Source of the DNA: Patiria miniata | Lineage: Eukaryota; Echinodermata; Asteroidea; Valvatida; Asterinidae | Direction of reading: 5' to 3' | Length of the DNA: 64,000 bases | Assembly (NCBI RefSeq): GCF_015706575.1 | Contig: NW_024037050.1 | Location: forward strand, 7,006,001 to 7,070,000 | In this document: one piece after another, positions 1 to 10,390 of the stretch | Layout of the letters: each line of letters begins with the position of its first letter | Position numbering within the stretch: the first letter of the stretch is position 1 | Translations under genes and position numbers: made by a program | Notes under the pieces: model-generated | What the model saw: the letters and a program-made list of their open reading frames with translations, nothing else | The model's database searches: none | Told to the model about the DNA's origin: nothing

Positions 1-242
1 TCAAGGTTCCACACACACAAAGCACGCATACATCAACTTTAATATATCAATAATGAGCGGCAAAACACGTGTCGGCGACTTTGTAAAACACCAAAGATTT
101 GTGTGGACACAGATATAAGGGAAAAGTTCGACTCTTCCCTGTGCTGTTAATTTCAATCGTTCAATAGCTATTTGGCTGAATAAAAAAAACGTTTTCAATT
201 CATATTTTTATGGAAATGGTTGATGGAATAATACTGCACTAC

Positions 243-515
243 TGTTGTGGCGCTCTTATGTAATACCAGACGTGGCGCTCTTATACAAATTCTTGTAATA
301 CCCTCCTAATCTTGTGTGGCTATATAAGCACGCCCGTATTCATTGTTCGTTGCAGTTGGCTTCAGGGCGTTGGCTCCGTCATGACTTTCTGTATCATTTT
401 CTGTAGTCATATTAAATTATTTGGAAGCAGAGTTTAAGTTTCCTGTGTTTGGATTTGAGTTGTCCAATGTCTGTTCTTATAAATTCCTAATTCGCTACAT
501 CACAAGCATCATAAG
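243..515 (+). repeat. 5' LTR of Ty3/Gypsy element
   Basis: This 273-bp repeat begins TGTTGTGGCG and matches 6493-6791. It contains one full 25-bp unit beginning GTGGCGCTCTTATG plus the start of the next. The end at 515 is set by the 5-bp target duplication; up to one base of ambiguity remains because the LTR copies share one more base (516). Confidence 0.93.
321..327 (+). promoter_or_regulatory. TATA box of the 5' LTR promoter
   Basis: TATATAA lies about 80 bp inside the LTR and is preserved at 6597-6603 in the 3' LTR. In LTR elements this position fits the U3 promoter, with transcription starting about 25-30 bp downstream, near the ATTCATTGTTCG segment. The start site is inferred. Confidence 0.6.
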
Positions 516-518
516 AAA

Positions 519-536
519 TGGTGGAAGATCCGCACC
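519..536 (+). other. Putative tRNA primer-binding site
   Basis: A TGG trinucleotide, the complement of a tRNA CCA end, begins three to four bases after the 5' LTR (TGGTGGAAGATC...). This is where a primer-binding site is expected. I could not match it to a specific tRNA by eye. Confidence 0.45.
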
Positions 537-865
537 AACTCTGTGTTCCTACACCGAGCTTTCCCTGTCCTTCATTCCGGACTCTGACGGCCAACGCCCC
601 GGTCAGCTGCCCTTGCCGGACACGGTTAGTTTTTATTAATTTCAAAGTGGCATCAGTTTCGTAGGTTTCATTTTCTTTTGTAAATAAAGTATTAAAGATT
701 ATACTGGACACAGTTGTAGAATTATTCAGTAGTGGCGGATTGTCCAAATTAGTTTCATTTGATTTCTGTGTTCAAGTATCAATCCTTCAATGTTTATGGA
801 AAGCGATCTAGAAGAAAAACCAACAATGTCGGGCACCAAATATGATTTAGCCTCTAGTGGACTAA

Positions 866-1555
866 AATATTTCTAGATTTAGGACTTTGGCCTCATTAAG
901 AGATTTTGCAGATGCAAAAAAAGTCTTGGCTTTACAGTCTCGAATATTTGGCCACGCCCGAATTTGTCTAGAAAGTGTGCCGAATGAAGACAAAAATTCA
1001 GTAGAGAGTATCCAAAAGATTTTGAAGAAACATTTTCAAGGTGACTCTTGGGTGTGGCAAGTTGAAACAAAATTGCTTGAACGAAAACAACTACCTTCCG
1101 AAACATTGGATGATTATGATTCAAATATTATGAACATGTGTCAACAAGTTAAGAAATCAAGTGCAGAGTGTCTTTCCATATTTGTACGTGGATTATTACC
1201 ATCCATTCGGGCATTTGTATTTTCCAAACAACCGAAATCATTCCATGATGCTCTTGATTATGCTAGACTGGCTATCTCTGTGCAACAAACAGCTCATGAG
1301 CCGGATAGATTGAAAGCAAATGATACTGATCCTAGTGTTTCCGTAAATGCCATCCATTCCACTCTGCAATCCCTTACAGTAACCATGAATTCAATTGCGA
1401 ATAGGTTGGATAGGTTGGAACAACAGAAGGAACAAAGTCCAAAGAAACCAATTTCACCTGGTAGAGCTAATCCTCAGCAATCCAATCGTTATCCATTCAC
1501 TTGTCACAGATGTGGTCGCACAGGTCACAAATGGCGGTATTTCCGAGCTACTTAA
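866..1555 (+). pseudogene. gag: gag of Ty3/Gypsy element, damaged
   Basis: The open frame starts after a TAA at 863 and has no ATG of its own near the start. An ATG at 790 in another frame runs about 28 codons to a TAG at 874, so the original gag start is probably there and a frameshift separates the two pieces. The main 222-codon stretch has a mostly helical capsid-like region and ends in a CCHC zinc knuckle (CHRCGRTGH, residues about 206-214). Its fourth ligand is replaced by phenylalanine (F219) and a stop follows three codons later. Gag normally forms the particle and packages RNA; this copy looks defective. Pol follows in another frame. Confidence 0.8.
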
Positions 1556-1569
1556 GATGTCCTAGGTAA

Positions 1570-4500
1570 TCCTTTAAACTAAGGAGCCCACCTGTTTATG
1601 TCAAAACTTCAAAAGTTCAAACACCGACAGGTGGGGAAGCCTCAGACAAACAAAAAGAAGGCCTTGTGAATTCACAAGTAAAGAGTAATTCTGAGTGTGT
1701 TGAAATGAATTTGAGTTCTTCAAGTACAATTGATGTAAAGATTTATCATGTACAAGTTGAAGCCCTTATTGATACTGGTGCTTCCATTAATCTTATCGAT
1801 AATGACTGGCTTTTAAAACATCTGCCTGCCATGCACCATTTAATCGAAAAACCTCGTTTGATGAGTGCTAAAACGGCTAATAATTCTGACTTAGACATTA
1901 CAGGGTTTATTACCTTACCAGTGGCTATGTGTGACACCTGTTTTCAAATAGAATTCCATGTTGTGTGTAGTCTTACCTCACATATGATTCTTGGTTCACA
2001 TTTTCTAAGCGAACAGTGTGCTAACATAGATTATAGGTCACGTAAACTACGACTTGCTAAGAAAAACCAGTTGCGTGTTCTTAAGAAACAAACAATTCCA
2101 CCACGCTCTCAAACCGTAGTTTGTGCAAAAGTTTCAAATCAACTTCCTGTAAACACTGTTGGTTTATGCCTTGGAGGTAGACATATTACGTCACTAGGTG
2201 TAATGGTGGCACGCACCGCAAGTCAGGTTACAAATGTCAAGGGTCAAGCAAATGTATTGGTCATGAATATTTCTGAAGATCCAATTACTTTGTATCCACG
2301 TACCAAACTGGGAACGTTCAATTTAATCGATCCCTGTGAGTTAGTACCAATAACAACGATAGATCTTAAGGAACATGAGGCATACGTTGCAGAAGTTAAA
2401 ACTTCTTCTGACAGTAACAATCCAAGTTTGAGTGAAGCTGGTTGTGATAAAACAGTGATTTCTGGAAAACAGACAGAAGAAATTCTCTCCAAAGTCATGT
2501 TGAATACAGATCACATGTCTAATTCAGAAACAGCTGCAATAACTCAGCTAATATCAGATTATTCTGACATTTTCCAAGTTGATGGAGGACCTAGAGGCCG
2601 ATATTCAGGAGTTAAACATACTATTAACACAGAAGATCACCCCTCGATTAAGTCTCGGCCCTATAGACAACCACCTCACATCCAACAGCAAATACAAAAA
2701 CATGTCAAGAGTATGTTGAACGAAGGCATTATTAGAGAATCCACTAGCCCATGGAGTTTCCCAGTATGTATGGTACCAAAGAAAGAGCAGGGTTCATATC
2801 GTTTTTGTGTAGATTTTCGTAAGCTAAATAAGATCAGTATTATGGATAATTTTCCATTACCGAACATATCTGATGCACTTGATAGCCTAGGCATCATGAA
2901 ACCACAGTATTTTTCAACTCTAGACCTAGCAGCTGGATATTGGCAAATAGAACTTGAAGAATCATCCAAATCCAAGGCTTGCTTCATTACGCAAGATTCT
3001 CTGTATGAATTCCAGGTACTTCCATTTGGTTTGCACTCTGCCCCTGCCACATTCCAAAGAGCTATGCAAGAAGTGTTGAGAGGTCTAAATTGGAAATTTG
3101 TGCTGTGTTATCTAGATGATGTAATAATCTCAAATACATTTGCAGAACATTTACATCATTTGAAGCAGGTGTTTGATCGTTTTCGTAACTCTGGTCGTAA
3201 ATTACAGCCCAAAAAATGTGTTTTTGCCCAACAAAAGATCAAATATTTGGGCATGGTTCTGAGCAGTGAAGGGATTGAAACCGATCCTGACAAGGTAGAA
3301 GTTGTCAAAAATTATCCTACACCAAAGAAAGTTTCAGAAGTAAGATCATACCTTGAATTTGTAGGGTATTACCGTAAATTTATCAAGGACTTTTGTAGGA
3401 TTGCAGAACCTCTCACTAACTTGACTAGAAAAGATGTGCCATTTATTTGGAGTGAAAGTTGCCAAACTGCATTTGAGACTCTCAAACAACACCTGGTTGA
3501 ACCACCTATTTTAGCGTTTCCCAGATTTGACGGTACAGAATTTTACCTTCAAACAGATGCGTCTGGAAAAGGACTCGGCTTTATTCTAGCCCAAGTCCAA
3601 GACGATAAAGAAAGGGTCATTGCCTATGGTGGTAGAGCATTACATAATGCAGAACGCAACTACACTACGACTGAATTAGAGGCTCTTGCAGTTGTCGAAG
3701 GTGTAAAGAAATATGCACAGTATCTCCAGGGAGTAAAATTTACTGTTGTTACTGACCATTGCGCATTAAAGTGGTTATTTGACAGTAAACATGCTACTGG
3801 TAGATTAGCACGTTGGGCACTTAAATTACAGTCATATAACTTTCAAGTTGTACACGTCAAAGGCCGAAATTGTCATGTAGATACACTTAGTAGAATTGAC
3901 TATGATAGATCCTGTACTGAATGTAGTCGGTGTCATGTTTCTAACAATACTGTTCCGACACCAATGGATACCAGTTGGGTAGAAACAGATTTTGATGATA
4001 TTGATTATGATGTTTTCTGCTCTGCTGATGAAGTTAAGTCATCCAGTCCGAATGTTAATGTTGTAAAGAATTTAAGATATCAGCATGGAAAGAGGATACC
4101 GAGTAACGACTGTGTTGAAAAAGAGGCTCCTCAATTTCCAACTGGAATTAATCTTGAAAATTTCAAACAAGCATTAGCAGTAGATGACTTTTCTGGTACG
4201 ATGCTTAAGTTTTTAGAAAGAAACGAATTACCAGACGATGACAAAAAGGCCAGAAATCTGATACTACAAGCCGATCAATATTTTGCCAAGGATGGTTTAT
4301 TATATCATATTTGGCATACTCCGTCAAATCGACACATGCCAGAACGGAATATATATCAGTTGTATGTACCCCAACTGTTTGTAGGCACAGTACTTGATAA
4401 TTGTCATGACAGTGTCCTTGCCGCTCATTTTGGATTTCATAGAACTTATAGCAAAATCCGTCAACGCTACTATTGGAAAGGAATGTACAAAGATGTAGAT

Positions 4501-5076
4501 AATTGGGTGCGTAGTTGTATTTCATGTGCTCAGAGAAAAACGCATAGACACAAGGTTTTGGCACCGTTGATTACAATGAAAGTCCCTAGGCCTTTTGAAC
4601 GAGTAAGTGTTGATATTCTTGGGCCATTACCTGTTACAACAAATGCTAACCGTTATGTTCTCTGTTTCACAGATCACTGTACGAGATGGCCTATTTTGGT
4701 TCCATTGAAGAACATAGATGCATCCACAGTAGCTAGAGCACTCTACGACAATGTTATTTGTGAACATGGGTGTCCAGAGACTCTACTAAGTGACAGAGGA
4801 TCAAACTTTCTTAGCAAGGTGGTATTAGAGGTGTGTCGAATCATGCAAACTCACAAATTGAATACCAGTTCATATCATCCTCAATGTAATGCTATTCAAG
4901 AAAGGTTCAACTCAGTTATCCTTGATACCATTTCTCACTATGTAAATACATGTCATAATGATTGGGATCAATACTTAACCTCCATACAGTTCGCTTATCG
5001 CACTACACCTGCTGAAAATTCTGTGGGATTCACCCCTTCTTCCTTTTATATGGTAGAGAAGCAAGGTTACCCTTAG
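1570..5076 (+). CDS. pol: Ty3/Gypsy pol: protease, reverse transcriptase, RNase H, integrase core
   Basis: The frame opens after TAA at 1567; the first ATG is at 1705 and pol is probably translated as part of a Gag-Pol fusion. Numbered from the GTG at 1666, the domains are: aspartic protease IDTGAS (D36); reverse transcriptase with TLDLAAGYW near 420 and catalytic YLDD at 482-485; RNase H QTDASG (D631); integrase zinc finger H921/H925/C951/C954; and integrase core D983, D1043, E1079 with exact D,D(35)E spacing. All catalytic residues are present. The frame ends at TAG 5074-5076 just where the conserved integrase C-terminal continues in another frame (from about 5049). A one-base frameshift therefore separates the chromodomain. 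A programmed shift is possible but nothing in the sequence argues for it. Confidence 0.93.
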   Translation, partial: SFKLRSPPVYVKTSKVQTPTGGEASDKQKEGLVNSQVKSNSECVEMNLSSSSTIDVKIYHVQVEALIDTGASINLIDNDWLLKHLPAMHHLIEKPRLMSAKTANNSDLDITGFITLPVAMCDTCFQIEFHVVCSLTSHMILGSHFLSEQCANIDYRSRKLRLAKKNQLRVLKKQTIPPRSQTVVCAKVSNQLPVNTVGLCLGGRHITSLGVMVARTASQVTNVKGQANVLVMNISEDPITLYPRTKLGTFNLIDPCELVPITTIDLKEHEAYVAEVKTSSDSNNPSLSEAGCDKTVISGKQTEEILSKVMLNTDHMSNSETAAITQLISDYSDIFQVDGGPRGRYSGVKHTINTEDHPSIKSRPYRQPPHIQQQIQKHVKSMLNEGIIRESTSPWSFPVCMVPKKEQGSYRFCVDFRKLNKISIMDNFPLPNISDALDSLGIMKPQYFSTLDLAAGYWQIELEESSKSKACFITQDSLYEFQVLPFGLHSAPATFQRAMQEVLRGLNWKFVLCYLDDVIISNTFAEHLHHLKQVFDRFRNSGRKLQPKKCVFAQQKIKYLGMVLSSEGIETDPDKVEVVKNYPTPKKVSEVRSYLEFVGYYRKFIKDFCRIAEPLTNLTRKDVPFIWSESCQTAFETLKQHLVEPPILAFPRFDGTEFYLQTDASGKGLGFILAQVQDDKERVIAYGGRALHNAERNYTTTELEALAVVEGVKKYAQYLQGVKFTVVTDHCALKWLFDSKHATGRLARWALKLQSYNFQVVHVKGRNCHVDTLSRIDYDRSCTECSRCHVSNNTVPTPMDTSWVETDFDDIDYDVFCSADEVKSSSPNVNVVKNLRYQHGKRIPSNDCVEKEAPQFPTGINLENFKQALAVDDFSGTMLKFLERNELPDDDKKARNLILQADQYFAKDGLLYHIWHTPSNRHMPERNIYQLYVPQLFVGTVLDNCHDSVLAAHFGFHRTYSKIRQRYYWKGMYKDVDNWVRSCISCAQRKTHRHKVLAPLITMKVPRPFERVSVDILGPLPVTTNANRYVLCFTDHCTRWPILVPLKNIDASTVARALYDNVICEHGCPETLLSDRGSNFLSKVVLEVCRIMQTHKLNTSSYHPQCNAIQERFNSVILDTISHYVNTCHNDWDQYLTSIQFAYRTTPAENSVGFTPSSFYMVEKQGYP

Positions 5077-5810
5077 ATATGACACTCCTTACAAATTCCA
5101 ATTATCCAGAGAAAACACTTAGAGAGCACATGCATCACTTAGTTTCCCAACTTGAAGTTTTTCGACATGTATCCAAGTGTCATGCAGAGCTCAATCAAGC
5201 CAAAATGAAAGAGCGTTTTGATGAAAAAACACAAAAGGTACCATATCAAGTTGGAGACACAGTTTGGATTTATATTCCTGCATTCCAAAAAGGACTATCC
5301 CGTAAACTTATGAAGTTTTGGGCTGGACCGTATCTCTTAGTAGAACAGACATCTCCAGTTAATTTTCGAGTTAGAAATCTTGAAAATAATAAATTACTGT
5401 CTTCCCCTGTGCACGTGAACCGACTGAAATTTGCATATAACAGATATGTTCGCCCAAGTAATGATTCTGTTCCATTTGATCCAAAACAGAATACATCAAT
5501 ACTAGATTTGCAACAAGATGACTGCCCACAAAACATTTTCCATCCTCTCACGGCAGTACATCAATCCAGTGAGTCGGAATCTTCTGGAATTCCCTTTGTT
5601 CCAGGATTACCGCAGATTTCAGAGAAACCCAAAGAATATGAAATTGAGCGCATAATCAGAGGCAGGTATAAAAATAAGCGACTTGTGTACCTGATCAAGT
5701 GGAAAGGTTTTCCTCACTCAAAAAATACTTGGGAACCCGAAACAAATTTTAATGCTGCGGCATTAGAGTTCCTTAAAACACATCCAGTGAAGATTTCAGG
5801 TAAAATGTAA
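5049..5810 (+). CDS. pol: Ty3/Gypsy pol C-terminus: integrase tail and chromodomain
   Basis: This frame continues the conserved integrase C-terminal region directly after the break in the upstream pol frame; an internal ATG occurs at 5079. It holds the basic integrase tail (VGDTVWIYIPAF, about 50-65 residues after the ATG) and ends with a chromodomain around 5639-5770 (YEIERIIRGRY, then VYLIKWKGF and NTWEPE). Chromodomains on integrases direct insertion to modified histones. The three aromatic positions of the methyl-lysine cage cannot be assigned with certainty by eye. The stop at 5808-5810 is followed at once by an A-rich tract. Confidence 0.9.
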   Translation, partial: YGREARLPLDMTLLTNSNYPEKTLREHMHHLVSQLEVFRHVSKCHAELNQAKMKERFDEKTQKVPYQVGDTVWIYIPAFQKGLSRKLMKFWAGPYLLVEQTSPVNFRVRNLENNKLLSSPVHVNRLKFAYNRYVRPSNDSVPFDPKQNTSILDLQQDDCPQNIFHPLTAVHQSSESESSGIPFVPGLPQISEKPKEYEIERIIRGRYKNKRLVYLIKWKGFPHSKNTWEPETNFNAAALEFLKTHPVKISGKM

Positions 5811-6492
5811 AAAAAAAAAAAAAAAAAATTAAAAAAATTAAAAAAGAGAAAAAAGAGAAAAGAAAGAGAGATTAAAATATATAATTGTGTAATCAATTAG
5901 CATTGTAATTGTTTTGATTGCATATGTTGTGGCCTTGATATTGTTGTCTTGATTTTGTGATCGACTTTCTCATTTTTATGCCATTTTGATTATTAGAAGA
6001 ATCAAATTAATTTATGAAACTTACTGCTGATGTCACTATAATTGTATTTTACTCTTGAACAAAAAGAAGTGTTAAGTTGTGTAAAAGAGTAAAAGCTGTA
6101 GCAAATAAAAGTCGGCTTTATGAAATAAATAAATTATGAATTTAATTTAGTTTACGATGTTTAAGTGATAATTCAGCTTCCAGTGGCGCCCTGGATGGGA
6201 TCGTTGAGGATGTCGGACCACGTGAGGAACCTGCGGCCTGATCAGCCTGATGAGTGACTGTGTGTGATGTGATGAATGACGAGATGGGAGAACGTGTGGA
6301 GGTCCTACGCGGTTAATGGAGACGACTATGAACACCATTTACGACCCGCAACGATCGACCCAGTATGGAATAAATTAGCTGATATTATAACTTAAAAAAA
6401 TAAAATAATAATAATGTAATTTTGAATAGCTCGAATTTTGTTTATATTTTGTAATTAAATTGTCGGGAGCCAATTCAGTTAGGGGTGGCGTA
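5811..6492. other. 3' untranslated part of the Ty3/Gypsy element
   Basis: No gene is seen. An A-rich tract (5809-5880) is followed by A+T-rich sequence and then a contrasting G+C-rich island at about 6165-6360 with no sustained frame. The last bases before the 3' LTR (AGGGGTGG, 6480-6488) are the best candidate for the polypurine tract that primes plus-strand synthesis. Confidence 0.6.
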
Positions 6493-6791
6493 TGTTGTGG
6501 CGCTCTTATGTAATACCAGACGTGGCGCTCTTATGTAATACCAGACGTGGCGCTCTTATACAAAATTCTTGTAATACCCTCCTAATCTTGTGTGGCTATA
6601 TAAGCACGCCCGTATTCATTGTTCGTTGCAGTTGGCTTCAGGGCGTTGGCTCCGTCATGACTTTCTGTACCATTTTCTGTAGTCGTATCAAATTATTTGG
6701 AAGCAGAGTTTAAGTTTCCTGTGTTTGGATTTGAGTTGTCCAATGTCTGTTCTTATAAATTCCTAATTCGCTACATCACAAGCATCATAAG
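6493..6791 (+). repeat. 3' LTR of Ty3/Gypsy element
   Basis: This 299-bp repeat matches 243-515. It is longer by one additional 25-bp tandem unit (GTGGCGCTCTTATG... at 6497-6546) and one A. TSD ACTAC follows at 6792-6796. Confidence 0.93.
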
Positions 6792-6796
6792 ACTAC

Positions 6797-9269
6797 GTTC
6801 AATCTTTCATAACCGTCAAATACATAATTCGCCGTATTGGCCCGTATCGTAGTCTTTCCATTCTACATGTTGTAATACATCTCAATAAAGATCTTGATGA
6901 AGGCCAAGCAATATATTCACATGCGCATCAACTCGATATCCTATTGAGAAAAGCAAGTAGCCAGTCCTTTGTTAATCAACAATATATTCTTTCGAATGCA
7001 TGATTCGTTATGGTGCAATCAATTTTATAAATTGCTGTACATGACTTTTTTACGATGTAGTTTTCCTTCATCATCTGTGTCAGTGTCATATTTTAGACAC
7101 TTTTTTTTGAATTTTCTTCATATACCATCTTGTTAACCCAGTTCCCTTTCGATTTTGTTTTAATAGCTTGCGAGCTGACTGTATGCTATGATGCTTGTAG
7201 TTAATATTTAAAAGCTTTTACGGTCAACATTAATTCGACCTTAAACTTCTGTTTAGGTTTTTTTGTTTTTCAACTTAGTTTTACTTTTCATTAAAGTTTA
7301 ATGTTTTTCCTAACCTTTGATAATGGTGTTTGATTATTTCTTATTTATATTCAGCTTTGTCAATTCTTTTCAATTATTTTGAATAACAAACCATGTCATA
7401 TTTCCGTTTATTTTCATATGTTTAGGCCTATATTTTTCATGTCAATCCAGATTTGGTTTGCTTGTTTTTAGTTTGGTATGTGCGTGCTTACACGTGCACA
7501 TTATGCACAGTAACGTCTGCACGCAGATCACACACACTTGGAATGTGTGGTGTTTATTATTATTCATAAACTGTACTGGCGCATGCGTAATTAGGTCCTG
7601 CTGGCCCCTAATTCGAATAATTCGAAATTTATTAATTGGTTTCTTATTGTCGGCCGATTTTTTTTCGTGCGATATCTCATTGGAAAGCTCATCACTAATG
7701 CAATACTAGAAAACTATCAATTCAATTTGCTATTCTATTTTTGGGTGCCACACCCAAAAACCACGTACACGTTATGCCATTAAATGGCATTAAATTTTAT
7801 AGTGCGACCACGCAAATCTACACTTGAAAATAACTACGCTTTTTGCAATCCTCTGAGAGGAAAAGACGTGAAAGTCACCGGATCGGTCCATGGCACTTGG
7901 CTAATACAAAATGCGTGATTTAAAATTAACATACATGAATACGTGGCTATACGTCACTAGATATGTATATTTATAGCGTTTCGCTCAAAACTTTCTGAAC
8001 CGGAGTGCTGTGTAAAACCACTTTTTAAAACTATATAAACGCCTGCATTAATGCAAACAAGCACATATTTTTGTTACAGGACATTATATTCATTCCAAAT
8101 TCATTCGAAAAAGAAATTTAAAATTTTGGGAAAAAAACCACGTATCTACCAACTTTAAGCAATTGGTTTAAGCAATTGTTTTAAGTCATCCTCTGCCAGT
8201 GTGTGTTTGGTACGGTCAAATAGGCATTATGTGTTATTCCTCAATTTCTCTTTTTAGATTTCTATATTTTGTTAGTCCCTGAAAATTTAGATAAACATAA
8301 AAAACCACATTCATTTGAATAATGCAATCTCACGTGTCATAAATAACTATGAAAAAAGACATTATACTACATTCCTTGTCTTGCGACATTATACTACATT
8401 CCTTGTCATGCGACTCGATGTATTATGGAGAGGATTATACTGGACACTGGACTAGTAATGCAGCAAACCCATAGTTCAAAAGTCTTCATTGCCTCATGGA
8501 GCTATATGATTGCTTTATATTTCTCAAGGTCCGTACATCGATTTGTTGACTGACATAACAAGGAAGGGTTGAAGTTTAACGTTCATTTTATAGTTTCCAT
8601 ATATATCCATCGAACGTGTTCATCCTGAAGTAGGCGATTACTAATTCATTGTAACGATGCAAACGTTTGATTACACGTTGTCATACTCAGCGAAGGTCAT
8701 ATAACTGATCAATAATTGAACTTTAATTTTGGGCGAGTCGAACTGAACTACTGGCAAGGTTTTTTTTTGTTCTTCAAGCAAGTATGGTCAATTACCATAA
8801 TCCACATGCATCAGGTGGGAACGGACTGGTTTTCGGACTAAACTTCCCTAAAATCCTCCAGGGCCATAAATATCAGAAGAAAACAAATTGAAATTTATTT
8901 CGTCGATTGGTAGCCTGAATTGATTAAACACAATTTAAGAGAGAAAATTCGCTTTGGGGAAACAAATTAAAATGTAAAGCTTCGCGGCACTCCAACCCGT
9001 AACCTGCAGTATTTGGACCCCGACCTAACGTAGCAGGCCACAGTGATGCCACGCTTTTCATTGTGTAGCCCTAAATCTAAACTTTATGAAGATATTTCAA
9101 ATCCCATGACATCTTTATTCAATCACATGATATGTTTCAAGCATCACGTTAATGACTTTACTAGACTGCAGAAGAAACTTTTAACCAATCACATCACGCA
9201 CCCTAACATGAATATTTACTTACGCTGAGTGGACGGAAGACACTTAGCTTCTCGTAGTGTTTTCCCTTC
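6797..9269. other. A+T-rich sequence without recognised gene
   Basis: No open frame here is longer than about 85 codons and none has recognisable motifs. A 27-bp direct duplication containing ACATTATACTACATTCC occurs at about 8359-8410. I see no other transposon signature. Confidence 0.6.
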
Positions 9270-9412
9270 AATAAGCCTCTGTACTGATGACGTCAAACTT
9301 CGTTTACGTGTGTGCTTTCCTATGGTGCTCAGTGGACCGCGGGGCCCCCACTGGCTCCATAGGAAAGTGCACATGTGAACAAAGTGTGACGTCATCAGTA
9401 CAGAGGCTTATT
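9270..9412. repeat. 143-bp imperfect palindrome (foldback element or hairpin precursor)
   Basis: The left arm begins AATAAGCCTCTGTACTGATG and the right arm ends with its exact reverse complement. Pairing continues inward through TGACGTCA and CTTTCCTATGG to a G+C-rich centre (CCGCGGGGCCCC, 9337-9348) with only scattered mismatches. The outer 26 bases of the arms are essentially perfect. It could be a miniature foldback transposon or encode a long RNA hairpin; no target duplication is evident. Confidence 0.8.
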
Positions 9413-9449
9413 AAACTTATCTCAGCGAACAAAAAGGTTCAATGCAAAT

Positions 9450-9520
9450 GGAGACAGGTTCGAACCACGGATCTTGCGATCCATAGTTCATTCCACTATC
9501 CACGTGGCAGCTCGACGAAG
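9450..9520 (-). repeat. tRNA-like sequence, possible head of a tRNA-derived SINE
   Basis: On the minus strand an A-box-like TGGATAGTGG (9502-9493) is followed 26 bases later by GGTTCGAACC (9466-9457), a good B box, with a short GGATC/GATCC stem between. This is the spacing of an internal RNA polymerase III promoter. The acceptor stem is not convincing, so a functional tRNA gene is unlikely. Confidence 0.4.
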
Positions 9521-9529
9521 GCTGTTCTT

Positions 9530-10390
9530 TGAAACGCTTTAGTGTACATGCATGACTGAGTGATAGCAATGGTGTGACGTCATTCTAATTTTCTTACGAA
9601 TAAACATCGAACTTTAGCTGAATAATCATGATCCCAAAGACCACTGACGATGTGTGCTGCAAATAAAAACACCGCTCGTGGACCACTCTGAGCTGTACAA
9701 AAAAAGTGAGGCTACGCGCTGGTTCCCGATCCCTCTCGATTTTAGTCGTCGAAAAGTGTACAAAAAAAAGAGTCTAAAGAGAACATTTATATAAAATATA
9801 TTTTGTTGCCATTTAATTTTGTTTTTTTTACAAAAAATCAATCCAATTCGATATTTTTCTTAAGAAATCTATTAATCTGGGATTGGCAATATGGCGGACA
9901 GTCACTTCACTTCTAACAGCAAATGGTTTATCCAGATTTGTATATGGAGGGCAGTGGACGGTATCCAGTTACAGTGATGACGGAAGCATTGTGCCTGTTT
10001 TCACACAAAACAACCAGTCTATTCTGAACAATACAAGACACAATGCTTCTATACCATTTCTTGAATTGGAACCCAAATCGCGTGTAAATTTATTAATTAT
10101 TTATTTATTATTTATTTATTACATAACTTCTCAGGCACGAGACAATTGAAATATAAAAACATAAGACAATCTTAAAATTCAATTACAAAGAAATTGCTAG
10201 ACACGACAACGAATATCAAAAGGACAGACTACAAAAGGTTACTATACACGAAACTATCAAACAAACACATTAAAGCACATTCGACATTAAATTGAACCAT
10301 ATGCAAGCCTGAGGGATTGCCTAAAAAGCATAAAATAAGCTACAACAGTAAACTACAACAGTACAATTTTTTTAGACACAGAAACAAACA
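9530..10390. other. No gene; A+T-rich with a short ATTT-type low-complexity run
   Basis: The stretch has only short frames without motifs. TTATTTATTATTTATTTATT-type low complexity lies near 10090-10120. Confidence 0.6.

Larger units (their letters stand above)
243..6791 (+). mobile_element. Ty3/Gypsy LTR retrotransposon with chromodomain, nearly complete but defective
   Basis: The element has two LTRs (243-515 and 6493-6791) and a 5-bp target duplication ACTAC at 238-242 and 6792-6796. Between them are gag, then protease, reverse transcriptase, RNase H, integrase and a chromodomain in the standard Ty3/Gypsy order. The LTRs differ by about three substitutions, a one-base indel and one extra copy of a 25-bp repeat, so the insertion is fairly recent. 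The reading frames are nevertheless broken: a stop near the gag start, a lost zinc-knuckle cysteine and stop at the gag end, and a frameshift in the integrase C-terminal region. It is probably non-autonomous now. Class assignment is firm; the exact clade is not determined. Confidence 0.95.

Noticed and set aside
6245..6300. CTGATGAG in the G+C-rich 3' region of the Gypsy element
   Set aside because: No GAAA box follows a stem II; not a hammerhead.
9450..9520. Functional tRNA gene
   Set aside because: A and B boxes are plausible but no acceptor stem or clear cloverleaf forms by eye; kept only as tRNA-like.
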